Assembly: GCA_900552185.1 (NCBI GenBank)
Contig: URYT01000009.1
Span: forward strand, 1-20,922
Reading direction: 5' to 3'
DNA: 20,922 bases
Origin: an uncultured Collinsella sp.
GTDB lineage: Bacteria; Actinomycetota; Coriobacteriia; Coriobacteriales; Coriobacteriaceae
Positions 1 through 7,016 of this stretch are shown piece after piece. Each line of letters starts with the position of its first letter. Position 1 is the first letter of the stretch. The position numbers were made by a program, and so were the translations under genes. The notes under the pieces are model-generated. The model saw only the letters and a list, made by a program, of their open reading frames with translations, ran no database searches and had not been told where the DNA came from.

Positions 1-1
1 C

Positions 2-1099
2 TGGGCCGACGAAATCCGTTTGGACGAGACCAGCGGCCATGCCAACCATGTGCGTGTCAACGCCGACAATCCCGAGGATGCCATGCTCGCCCTCGAGTTT
101 GGCGCCGAGGCTATTGGCCTGTGCCGCACCGAGCACATGTTCCTGGGCGATCGCAAGAACATCATCCAGAGCTTTATCCTGTCTGACGATGAGGCCGTGA
201 AGCAACAGGCCCTGGCCGACCTGCTCAAGGTTCAGACCGAGGACTTCCTGGCGATGTTCAAGACCATGTCCGGTCGCGATGTGGTCGTCCGCCTGCTCGA
301 TCCGCCGCTTCATGAGTTCCTGGATAATCCTCGCGAGCTCGAGGTCGCCATCACCAAGAAGGAAGCCGCTGGCGACAGCGAGAAAGAGCTTGCCGTCCTG
401 CGCGCCCGCTTGCGTCGTATCGACGGCATGGTCGAGTCCAACCCGATGCTCGGCCTACGGGGCGTGCGCCTGTCCGTCGTCTTTGGCGATCTGCCGCTCA
501 TGCAGGTTCGCGCCGTCGCCACGGCTGCTGCCCACCTTATCAAGGAGGGCGTCGACCCGCGCCCCGAGATCATGGTTCCGCTCGTTTCCATCACGGCCGA
601 GCATGTCCAGACCCGCGAGGTTATCGAACGCGTGATCGCCGAGGTTTCTGACGAAGAGGGCGTCGAGCTCAATATTCCCGTGGGCACGATGCTCGAGCTG
701 CCGCGCGCCTGCATGGTCGCTGACGAGATCGCCCATTACGCAGACTTCTTCTGTTTTGGCACCAACGACCTCACCCAGACGACCTTCGGTTTCTCGCGTG
801 ACGACGCCGAGGCTAAGTTCATCCCGCTGTACATGCATAAGAAGATCTTGAAGGACAATCCCTTCGAGACCATCGACGCGGCGGTGCTCGAGCTGGTGCG
901 CATGGCTGTCGAGAAGGGCCGCGCCACCAACCCGGGCATGCACTTTGGCGTGTGCGGCGAGCACGGCGGCGACCCCAAGTCCATCAAGGGCCTGTTTAAC
1001 GTGGCCGACGTGGACTACGTGTCCTGCTCGCCCTACCGCGTGACCCTCGCACGCCTGGCTGCCGCCCAGGCCAAGCTCGAGGCCAAGCGTTCCGCCTAA
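2..1099 (+). CDS. ppdK: pyruvate, phosphate dikinase, C-terminal part (5' partial)
   Basis: PPDK interconverts pyruvate, ATP and phosphate with PEP, AMP and PPi in the cytoplasm. This is its C-terminal PEP/pyruvate-binding TIM-barrel domain. The reading frame is open from base 2, so the gene begins outside the window; the first codons read WADEIRLDE. Family landmarks in order are GLCRTEHMFLGDR (the PEP-binding arginine region), NPMLGLRGVRL, EIMVPLV, FGTNDLTQTTFGFSRDDA (the metal and substrate loop typical of PPDK rather than PEP synthase) and GVCGEHGGDP. The catalytic Cys of the last motif is encoded at 953-955. The protein ends SPYRVTLARLAAAQA plus a short tail, the normal PPDK end. The gene is followed by its own terminator, so it is probably not co-transcribed with rplS. 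The nucleotide-binding and phospho-His domains cannot be judged here. Confidence 0.96.
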   Translation, partial: WADEIRLDETSGHANHVRVNADNPEDAMLALEFGAEAIGLCRTEHMFLGDRKNIIQSFILSDDEAVKQQALADLLKVQTEDFLAMFKTMSGRDVVVRLLDPPLHEFLDNPRELEVAITKKEAAGDSEKELAVLRARLRRIDGMVESNPMLGLRGVRLSVVFGDLPLMQVRAVATAAAHLIKEGVDPRPEIMVPLVSITAEHVQTREVIERVIAEVSDEEGVELNIPVGTMLELPRACMVADEIAHYADFFCFGTNDLTQTTFGFSRDDAEAKFIPLYMHKKILKDNPFETIDAAVLELVRMAVEKGRATNPGMHFGVCGEHGGDPKSIKGLFNVADVDYVSCSPYRVTLARLAAAQAKLEAKRSA

Positions 1100-1139
1100 C
1101 GTTTTGGGTTTAGACGCCTAGCGTAGCCCCCCCTTCATG

Positions 1140-1187
1140 CCGCCCGTCTCATTCGTGAGACGGGCGGTTGTCATGTGCGGGTTTTGT
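1140..1187 (+). terminator. intrinsic terminator of ppdK
   Basis: A perfect 12-bp inverted repeat (CCGCCCGTCTCA at 1140-1151 and its complement at 1156-1167) has a TTCG tetraloop. It is followed by a T-rich but interrupted stretch. It lies about 40 bases after the ppdK stop. The U-tract is imperfect, so termination strength is uncertain. Confidence 0.8.
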
Positions 1188-1213
1188 CTTTTTGTCTGCG
1201 TAAAAAATTGTTC

Positions 1214-1241
1214 TTGCAGCAGAAACCCGCGCGTGTATACT
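1214..1241 (+). promoter_or_regulatory. predicted sigma70-type promoter of rplS
   Basis: TTGCAG (1214-1219) and TATACT (1236-1241) are separated by 16 bases, between the ppdK terminator and rplS. Transcription would start near 1248 and leave a ~60-base leader. That leader contains a small hairpin, GTGCCG 1263-1268 with CGGCAC 1281-1286. Called by eye only. Confidence 0.6.
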
Positions 1242-1310
1242 CGAATATGTTTGTTCAACTACGTGCCGGCCAAGGTGGTACGGCACCTCTAGAAGAGTAA
1301 GGAATTGCAC

Positions 1311-1652
1311 ATGGATTACATCCGCGCAATCGAGCGTCAGCAGATCCGCGAGGACATTCCTCAGGTTCGCGTCGCCGACAACGTCAAGGTTCACTACCGC
1401 ATTAAGGAAGGCGACCGCGAGCGCATCCAGGTCTTCCAGGGCGACGTCATCCGCATGGCCGGCGCCGGTGCCCGCGAGACCTTCACCGTCCGCAAGATGT
1501 CCTTCGGTGTCGGTGTTGAGCGTACCTTCCCGCTTCACAGCCCCAAGATCGCCAAGCTCGAGGTCGTTCGTCATGGTCGCGTCCGTCGCGCCAAGCTGTA
1601 CTACCTCCGCGACAAGGTGGGCAAGGCTGCTCGCATCCCCGAGAAGCGCTAA
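1311..1652 (+). CDS. rplS: 50S ribosomal protein L19
   Basis: bL19 lies at the 30S-50S interface of the ribosome. The product is 113 aa, close to the usual 113-118. It begins MDYIRAIERQQ and contains the family core FQGDVIRMAGAG, ETFTVRKMSFGVGVERTFPLHSPKI and a basic C-terminus with RRAKLYYLRDKVGKAARI. ATG at 1311 is chosen because AAGGA at 1299-1303 sits 7 bases upstream. A TTG two codons earlier would overlap that ribosome binding site. It has its own promoter and is followed by two tandem hairpins, the second a good terminator. Confidence 0.98.
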   Translation: MDYIRAIERQQIREDIPQVRVADNVKVHYRIKEGDRERIQVFQGDVIRMAGAGARETFTVRKMSFGVGVERTFPLHSPKIAKLEVVRHGRVRRAKLYYLRDKVGKAARIPEKR

Positions 1653-1667
1653 GAAGATCGCAGCGTC

Positions 1668-1685
1668 TGTCCACTCGTTTGGACA
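1668..1685 (+). other. small hairpin just before the rplS terminator
   Basis: TGTCCA (1668-1673) pairs with TGGACA (1680-1685) around a 6-base loop, 15 bases after the rplS stop and directly before the terminator hairpin. It may protect the mRNA 3' end or be incidental. Confidence 0.45.
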
Positions 1686-1686
1686 C

Positions 1687-1718
1687 AAGGGTCACCTTCG
1701 GGTGGCCCTTCTTTTTAT
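1687..1718 (+). terminator. intrinsic terminator after rplS
   Basis: AAGGGTCACC (1687-1696) pairs with GGTGGCCCTT (1701-1710), with one G-U pair, around a TTCG loop. CTTTTTAT follows. It ends only 13 bases before the rnhB ribosome binding site, so rnhB has little room for its own promoter and may depend on read-through. Confidence 0.85.
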
Positions 1719-1745
1719 CTGATTTGCATGCAAGGAGGGCCTGGT

Positions 1746-2534
1746 ATGGCCAACATGACGAGCTCGGTTTCGGCATCGCAGGTTGCCGGAGAGCTGGCGA
1801 GCGCAACGTTTGAGGAGATCCCCGCCCTCGTGGAGCATTATCGCGAGGACCCGCGCCAGCAGGTGATCAAGGCTTGCGAGCGTGCTCTTAAGCGCCATGC
1901 CAAGGAACTTGCCGAGCGCGAGCGCGTCAATGACATGTACGAGCTTATGCATGAGCTTGGCGGTGATGGTGTGGTCGTGGGCGTCGACGAGGTGGGCCGT
2001 GGCTCGGTAGCGGGTCCCTTGACCGTGTGTGCCGTGTGTCTTCCGATGGAGCCGCGCGTCTGGGGCATCAACGATTCCAAAAAGCTCACGCCGGCGCGCC
2101 GCGAGTTGCTCTCAGTGAAGATTGCCGAGGTGGCGACGGCGATCGGTTTTTGCCATATCGCGCCTAAGGATATCGATGAGATGGGCATGGCCCGTGCTGT
2201 CCGTACCGCCGTTGCGGGCGCCGTGGCCGATACGGGGCTCGAGCCCGATTGCGTGCTTATGGATGGCAACCCCTTGGGCGCCGTTCCTAACGAGCGCGAT
2301 GTGGTGAAGGGCGATGCCAAGATCGCCTGCATCGCCGCGGCGTCCATCATGGCCAAGGTCACGCGTGACGAGATGATGGTCGAGTACGACGCCGAGTATC
2401 CCGAGTACCATCTGGCCGAGTCGAAGGGCTATGCGAGCCCCGAGCACATCGAGGCCATTCGCAAACATGGACTTTGTCCTCTGCACCGCGTGAGCTTTTG
2501 CGGAAACTTTCTGCAGACTGAGCGCCTTTTCTAG
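1746..2534 (+). CDS. rnhB: ribonuclease HII
   Basis: RNase HII cuts the RNA strand of RNA-DNA hybrids and removes single ribonucleotides misincorporated in DNA. The product is 262 aa. The catalytic domain starts at GVDEVGRGSVAGP (Asp81 and Glu82 of the acidic active site), followed by NDSKKL (109-114), LMDGN (Asp173) and KVTRDEMM (Asp208). The motif KGDAKIACIAAASIMAK is intact. The ~75-residue N-terminal extension before the catalytic core resembles the longer Firmicutes-type RnhB (about 255 aa in Bacillus). ATG 1746 follows AAGGAGGG (1732-1739) at 6 bases. An upstream in-frame ATG at 1728 would precede that site and is rejected. The gene sits between two terminators. Confidence 0.96.
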   Translation: MANMTSSVSASQVAGELASATFEEIPALVEHYREDPRQQVIKACERALKRHAKELAERERVNDMYELMHELGGDGVVVGVDEVGRGSVAGPLTVCAVCLPMEPRVWGINDSKKLTPARRELLSVKIAEVATAIGFCHIAPKDIDEMGMARAVRTAVAGAVADTGLEPDCVLMDGNPLGAVPNERDVVKGDAKIACIAAASIMAKVTRDEMMVEYDAEYPEYHLAESKGYASPEHIEAIRKHGLCPLHRVSFCGNFLQTERLF

Positions 2535-2583
2535 GCCAATTGTGGAGACATGGACCTCTGGGGTTTTATAAACCTGCTGGTAG

Positions 2584-2625
2584 CGGGCCGTATGCAACAC
2601 CATTGTTGCGTACGGCCCGTTTTTT
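2584..2625 (+). terminator. intrinsic terminator after rnhB
   Basis: A 16-bp stem (2584-2599 with 2604-2619, one G-T pair) with a CCAT loop is followed by six T's (2620-2625). This is a textbook terminator 50 bases after the rnhB stop. In the ~98 bases from here to yraN I could not pick out a convincing promoter. Confidence 0.93.
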
Positions 2626-2723
2626 GACGGCATTTGGTCAGCTTTTGGTTTGCTTCCGGTACTTACTCGCATGAAAGGTGCCCTCATCATCGGGGCAATG
2701 CAGTGTGCGGGAAAGGAGACCCC

Positions 2724-3209
2724 ATGAGTGCCGCAAGCAAAAAGAGCAAGACGCAGCAGCTCAAGGAGCGTTGGGAAAACGGCGAGCTCGACTCCGGGGC
2801 GATGACGCCCGAGTTTATCAAGGGACTCAGTCCCCGCGAGCTAGGCATGCTGGGCGAGCTGATCACCATCGACTACTTTAACGAGCGCGGCTACACCTTG
2901 CTGGAGCAGGGCTATCGTTGCACCGAGGGCGAGGCCGATCTGGTGCTGCTCGATGAGCTCGACGATGTCGTGGTGATGGCCGAGGTCAAGACCAGACGCG
3001 TTTCGCTGGATTGCACCACGCGGGTCTTTCCCGAGGAGGCCGTGGACGCCCAAAAGCAACGCCGCTACCGCCGCATCGCAAGTTGCTATCTCATGGAGCA
3101 TTATCCGCTCAAGGCGATTCGCTTCGATGCTGTGGGTGTCACCATCCGCGGCGGGCATATCGCCGAGATCGAGCATCAGTACAACGCGTTCGATTGGCAG
3201 GTGTCGTGA
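2724..3209 (+). CDS. yraN: YraN/UPF0102 family nuclease-like protein
   Basis: This family has a Holliday-junction-resolvase/restriction-endonuclease-like fold. Its exact role is not settled, but it is often found beside comM, dprA and rnhB. The 161-aa product has a charged ~40-residue N-terminal extension, then LGMLGELITIDYFNERGY, TEGEADLVLLDE and VVMAEVKTRR. The acidic residues and the E-x-K of the PD-(D/E)XK-like core (Glu of GE, Asp of GEAD, EVK) are present. ATG 2724 follows AAAGGAGA (2712-2719) at 4-5 bases. An upstream in-frame ATG at 2634 is rejected because it has no ribosome site and adds unrelated sequence. Its TGA overlaps the comM ATG by one base (TGATG), suggesting coupled translation. 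Confidence 0.9.
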   Translation: MSAASKKSKTQQLKERWENGELDSGAMTPEFIKGLSPRELGMLGELITIDYFNERGYTLLEQGYRCTEGEADLVLLDELDDVVVMAEVKTRRVSLDCTTRVFPEEAVDAQKQRRYRRIASCYLMEHYPLKAIRFDAVGVTIRGGHIAEIEHQYNAFDWQVS

Positions 3210-4732
3210 TGGCGTTCGAGACGTTTGCCGTTCACGCGGCCTGCATCCGCGGCGTCGAGGCGATTCACGTCACGGTCGAGGTCTCGCTTGCCGGTGGCGT
3301 TCCGGGCATCCAGATGCTCGGCATTCCGAGTATGGAGGTGATGGAGTCACGCGGTCGTATTCGCTGCGCGATGCGCTCCGCCGGGTTCGAGATCCCGCGC
3401 TCGGGCATTACCGTTAACCTGGCACCCGGCGATATCCGCAAGACCGGTAGCGGCTTTGACCTGCCCATCGCCATCGCGGTTCTAGCGGCCGATGAGCAGA
3501 TTCCCCGTGACAACCTCGATCGCTGCCTTATCGCAGGTGAGCTTGGTCTGGACGGTACGGTGCTTCCCGTCAAGGGCGAGGTGGCGTTTCAGCTATTGGC
3601 TCGCGACATGGGGCTGTCTTTTATCGCCGGCAGGTCCGACCAGCATGTGCCACTCGCGGGCGTAGATTGCGGCTTTATCAACCATCTGTCTCAGCTTGCT
3701 CACGGCATGGGCGATGCCGCACGGCACTACTTGGATTCCGAGGGTGTCGAGGCGACCTTTGAGCCCGAGCTCGACTATGCAGACGTGCTGGGGCAGGAAG
3801 TCGCTAAACGCGGCATGGCGCTTGCGGCGGCAGGAGAACTCGGCTTGCTCATGATCGGGTCTCCGGGATCGGGCAAGACGATGCTCGCACGCCGTATGAC
3901 CGGCATCCTGCCCGAGCTTTCCGTTGAGGATCAGCAGGAGGCACTGTGCATCCATTCGGTTTTGGGTGAGAACATTGATGGCTTGTTGGCGGGGCACCGC
4001 CCCTTCCGCAGTCCCCACCACAGTATTTCGACCGCAGGCCTTATCGGCGGCGGGCGCCCGGTGCACCCGGGTGAGATCAGCCTTGCTCATGGCGGCGTGC
4101 TCTTTTTGGACGAGCTTGCCGAGTTTCCCACTGGCGTGCTGCAGACGCTGCGTCAGCCCATCGAGCGCGGCTACGTGAGGATCGTACGCGTCGACGGGGC
4201 TTTTACCTTCCCGTCGCGCTTTCAGCTGCTGGCTGCGAGCAATCCCTGCCCCTGCGGCTTTTTGGGCGATCGCGAGGTGCCGTGTCGCTGCTCGGCGGCG
4301 ATGGTCGAGCGCTATCGGTCTAAACTGCGCGGTCCTTTGGCCGACCGTATCGACATGATGATCGATGTGACCCGTCCCGACCCTCAAGTGATTATCGAGG
4401 GTGCGGAGGGCATGTCGTCGGCCGAGTTACGTGACTACGTTGTGCGCGGTCGCGCCTTTCGCGCTTGGCGCGAATCCCGCATGGACGATGCGGATGCCGA
4501 GGCCGAGGATGACGAGACTCGGTCCATTGACGGCGTCGTTTCGACCTTTGAGCTCGATGATGCGGCGGAGAAGTGTGTGCTCGGCCTGTCGAAGCGCACG
4601 CATCTCACAGGGCGTGGCATCGTGCGCCTTGTTCGCATTGCGCGCACGATCGCAGATGTCGCCGAGAGCGAGCAGGTGACGCAGGACCACGTGCTCGAGG
4701 CGGCGATGTACCAGGGAAGGAGGGACCAATGA
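3209..4732 (+). CDS. comM: ComM/YifB family Mg-chelatase-like AAA+ ATPase
   Basis: ComM is an AAA+ helicase that promotes branch migration during natural transformation; YifB is the same family. The product is 507 aa, the normal length. The N-terminal ChlI-like domain contains GGVPGIQMLGIP, RIRCAMRSAGF and ITVNLAPGDIRKTGSGFDLPIA. The AAA+ core follows, with Walker A GSPGSGKT (217-224), the family signature PFRSPHHSIS (265-274) and Walker B VLFLDEL (297-303). A Cys cluster NPCPCGFLGD...PCRCS (345-362), possibly metal-binding, comes next. Residues ~400-430 include an acidic linker (DDADAEAEDDE) before the C-terminal helical domain. The start at 3209 overlaps the yraN stop by one base. The longer in-frame extension from 3011 overlaps yraN and is rejected. 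Confidence 0.95.
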   Translation: MAFETFAVHAACIRGVEAIHVTVEVSLAGGVPGIQMLGIPSMEVMESRGRIRCAMRSAGFEIPRSGITVNLAPGDIRKTGSGFDLPIAIAVLAADEQIPRDNLDRCLIAGELGLDGTVLPVKGEVAFQLLARDMGLSFIAGRSDQHVPLAGVDCGFINHLSQLAHGMGDAARHYLDSEGVEATFEPELDYADVLGQEVAKRGMALAAAGELGLLMIGSPGSGKTMLARRMTGILPELSVEDQQEALCIHSVLGENIDGLLAGHRPFRSPHHSISTAGLIGGGRPVHPGEISLAHGGVLFLDELAEFPTGVLQTLRQPIERGYVRIVRVDGAFTFPSRFQLLAASNPCPCGFLGDREVPCRCSAAMVERYRSKLRGPLADRIDMMIDVTRPDPQVIIEGAEGMSSAELRDYVVRGRAFRAWRESRMDDADAEAEDDETRSIDGVVSTFELDDAAEKCVLGLSKRTHLTGRGIVRLVRIARTIADVAESEQVTQDHVLEAAMYQGRRDQ

Positions 4733-5664
4733 TGGCTGAGGGGACCTTCGAGCTGCATCCAGGTGACGCGTTGTATCCCGAGACCGTTTTGGAGCTTTCT
4801 GATGTACCTCAGACGCTCTATGTGCGCGGCAACCCCGAGGCGCTTTCGACGCCCGCGCTCTCCATCATCGGTGCGCGAAAGGCCTCGCCGTATGGTCTTG
4901 CCGTGGCAGAGCTTGCGGCGAAGGTGGCGGTTGAGGCGGGAGTGACGGTAGTTTCGGGCGGTGCGGTCGGTTGTGACCAGGCCTCGGGTTGGGCTGCGGT
5001 CAACGCCGGCGGCAAACACGTCGTGGTGCTGGGGACGGGCGCCGACGTGGTCTACCCGCGTTCGAGCGCGGGGCTTATTACGCGCACGCTCGATACGGGC
5101 GGCGCGGTCGTGTCGATCTCTCCGTGGGGCATGGGTCCGCGCAAGTTTGCCTTTCCGCGTCGCAATCGCGTGATCGCGGCCCTGTCGCAAGCCCTCTTTG
5201 TATCCGAGGCGGGTATGCCTTCCGGGACGTTTTCTACAGCCGAGGCTGCTATGGATTTGGGGCGCGAACTTCTTGCCGTGCCGGGGTCGATCCTATCGCC
5301 CGAGTCGCGTGGCACGAATTATCTCATTGCGAACGGTGCCTGCTGCATTGTCGACGAGGAGTCCATCGAGATGGCTATCTCTCGCATATACGGCACCCTG
5401 CGCTACTCGCGCCCCGATGCTCCCGGCATTGCCGACCTGAATCCAACACAGCAGACCGTGATGCATGCGCTCATCGCCTCTCCGCTCAAGGTCGACGACA
5501 TCGCGGCGCTCGTCTCACTCGATGCTGTCGGCGTACTCAAACTCTTGGGTTCGCTTGAACTCGAGGGCCTTATCGAGCGCATGATGGATGGAAGGTATGC
5601 GCCCTCCAAGTTTGCCCTTCACGCCCAGACGCCCTTCGGTCACAATGGAAAACGTGTCAATTAG
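4732..5664 (+). CDS. dprA: DNA processing protein DprA
   Basis: DprA binds incoming single-stranded DNA and loads RecA in natural transformation. The product is 310 aa. The Rossmann-like domain is complete, with TLYVRGN, SIIGARKASPYG, SGGAVGCDQASG (75-86), FPRRNRVIAALSQALFVSEA (FPRRNR 141-146), SGTFSTAEAA and ILSPESRGTNYLI. A C-terminal winged-helix domain spans ~236-291 (LNPTQQTVMHAL to DGRYAPS). There is no obvious N-terminal SAM domain. AAGGAGGG (4717-4724) precedes two consecutive ATGs, 4729 and 4732. I chose 4732 (7-base spacing), which overlaps the comM TGA by one base; 4729 would add one Met. Together with comM it suggests a DNA-uptake recombination pathway, but the uptake machinery is not in this window. 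Confidence 0.95.
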   Translation: MAEGTFELHPGDALYPETVLELSDVPQTLYVRGNPEALSTPALSIIGARKASPYGLAVAELAAKVAVEAGVTVVSGGAVGCDQASGWAAVNAGGKHVVVLGTGADVVYPRSSAGLITRTLDTGGAVVSISPWGMGPRKFAFPRRNRVIAALSQALFVSEAGMPSGTFSTAEAAMDLGRELLAVPGSILSPESRGTNYLIANGACCIVDEESIEMAISRIYGTLRYSRPDAPGIADLNPTQQTVMHALIASPLKVDDIAALVSLDAVGVLKLLGSLELEGLIERMMDGRYAPSKFALHAQTPFGHNGKRVN

Positions 5665-5678
5665 AAAGGTGTTTGCAG

Positions 5679-7016
5679 ATGCAGTTCGATCAGGTGACGG
5701 TTATCGGTGGCGGTCTGGCGGGTTCGGAATGCGCGATTCAGCTGGCAGACCGCGGGTTTGCCGTAAAGCTGTGCGAGATGCGCCCCCAGGTGAGCTCCCC
5801 GGCTCACCATACCGATCACCTGGCAGAGCTCGTCTGCTCCAATTCGTTTAAGTCGACCCGTCCGGATTCCGCGGCTGGTTTGCTGAAGGCCGAGCTTGAG
5901 CGCATGGGTTCAGTCCTGCTCGACTGCGCCCATCGCGCTGCTGTTCCCGCTGGTGGCGCCCTGGCGGTCGACCGTGTTACATTCTCCGAGCTCGTCGAGC
6001 CTGAGGTTGCCGCCCGCCCCAATATCGAGGTCGTTCACGGCGAGGTCACCCAGATCCCCGAGGGCCACGTGGTCATTGCCGCGGGCCCGCTGTGTTCACC
6101 GGCGCTGAGCGAAGAGGTCATGAAGCTCGTCGGTGGCGACGCCCTTGCGTTCTTCGATGCCGCGGCGCCGATCGTCGATGCCTCCACGCTCGATATGGAC
6201 GTGCTGTTTTCGCAGTCGCGCTACGAGGAGCAGGGGAGCGGCGACTATCTCAACGCTCCGCTCAACAAGGAGGAGTACGAGGCCTTTATCGAGGCGCTCA
6301 CCACGGCCGACCGCGTGGTGCTCAAGGACTTTGAGGGCGGCGATCTGTTCCAGGCCTGCCAGCCTGCCGAGGAGGTTGCGCGCACCGGCAAGGACGCCAT
6401 TCGCTTTGGCGCCATGAAGCCCGTCGGCCTCACCGACCCGCGTACCGGACGTCGCCCTTGGGCGGCGATTCAGCTGCGTGCCGAGAACAAGGAGAAGACC
6501 GCCTATAACCTGGTGGGCTTCCAGACCAACCTGACCTTTGGCGAGCAGAAGCGCGTCTTCCATATGGTGCCGGGCCTGGAGAACGCTGAGTTCTTCCGCT
6601 ACGGTGTCATGCACCGCAATACCTTTGTCGACGCCCCGCACGTGCTCGATGGCACCTTTGCCGTGCCCGGTACCGGCGTGCGCCTGGCCGGTCAGATCAC
6701 CGGCACCGAGGGGTACATGGAAGCCGTGGCGACCGGTCTGCTCGCGGCGCTCAACACCTATGCAGAGGCTATCGGCGCCGATTCCGTCGAGTTGCCCCGC
6801 GTGGGCGCCCTGGGTGCGCTCGTGGGCTATGCGACCGATCCTGCCACCGTGGGCTATCAGCCCATGCATGTCAACTTTGGCCTGGTGCCGCCGCTCGAGG
6901 ACGGTAAGCGCCGCAGCAAGCGCGACCGCTATCAGGCCTATGCGGACCGTGCGCTCGAGGCCCTCGATGCCTACTTGGCCACGCGTTCCGACTTGTTTGG
7001 AGGCGACCGGTCATAG
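5679..7016 (+). CDS. trmFO: methylenetetrahydrofolate-tRNA (uracil-5-)-methyltransferase TrmFO
   Basis: This FAD- and folate-dependent enzyme makes m5U54 (ribothymidine) in the T-loop of tRNAs, using 5,10-methylene-THF as the carbon donor. The product is 445 aa, the normal length. It has the N-terminal FAD motif VTVIGGGLAGSE, LVCSNSFKS with Cys53 (the same number as the Bacillus subtilis catalytic Cys), DLFQACQPAEEVA with Cys227 matching the second functional Cys, then GAMKPVGL, YNLVGFQTNL and the C-terminal GQITGTEGYMEAVATG and MHVNFGL motifs. ATG 5679 lies 9 bases after AAAGG (5665-5669); a TTG two codons upstream is less likely. Its TAG overlaps the proposed ATA start of xerC (ATAG, 7013-7016). 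Confidence 0.97.
   Translation: MQFDQVTVIGGGLAGSECAIQLADRGFAVKLCEMRPQVSSPAHHTDHLAELVCSNSFKSTRPDSAAGLLKAELERMGSVLLDCAHRAAVPAGGALAVDRVTFSELVEPEVAARPNIEVVHGEVTQIPEGHVVIAAGPLCSPALSEEVMKLVGGDALAFFDAAAPIVDASTLDMDVLFSQSRYEEQGSGDYLNAPLNKEEYEAFIEALTTADRVVLKDFEGGDLFQACQPAEEVARTGKDAIRFGAMKPVGLTDPRTGRRPWAAIQLRAENKEKTAYNLVGFQTNLTFGEQKRVFHMVPGLENAEFFRYGVMHRNTFVDAPHVLDGTFAVPGTGVRLAGQITGTEGYMEAVATGLLAALNTYAEAIGADSVELPRVGALGALVGYATDPATVGYQPMHVNFGLVPPLEDGKRRSKRDRYQAYADRALEALDAYLATRSDLFGGDRS
6999..7003 (+). promoter_or_regulatory. ribosome binding site for xerC, inside the trmFO end
   Basis: GGAGG lies 9 bases before the ATA codon at 7013 and inside the last codons of trmFO. It is the only strong Shine-Dalgarno-like site near the beginning of the XerC reading frame, and it favours initiation at ATA 7013 over CTG 7025. 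Confidence 0.6.

Noticed and set aside
2626..2723. Promoter for yraN in the gap after the rnhB terminator
   Set aside because: Candidate TTGGTC (2634-2639) has no -10 at a suitable distance; I could not support a specific promoter.
3593..4387. 264-residue - strand frame opposite comM
   Set aside because: Antisense to a full-length ComM with all AAA+ motifs; no motifs of its own.
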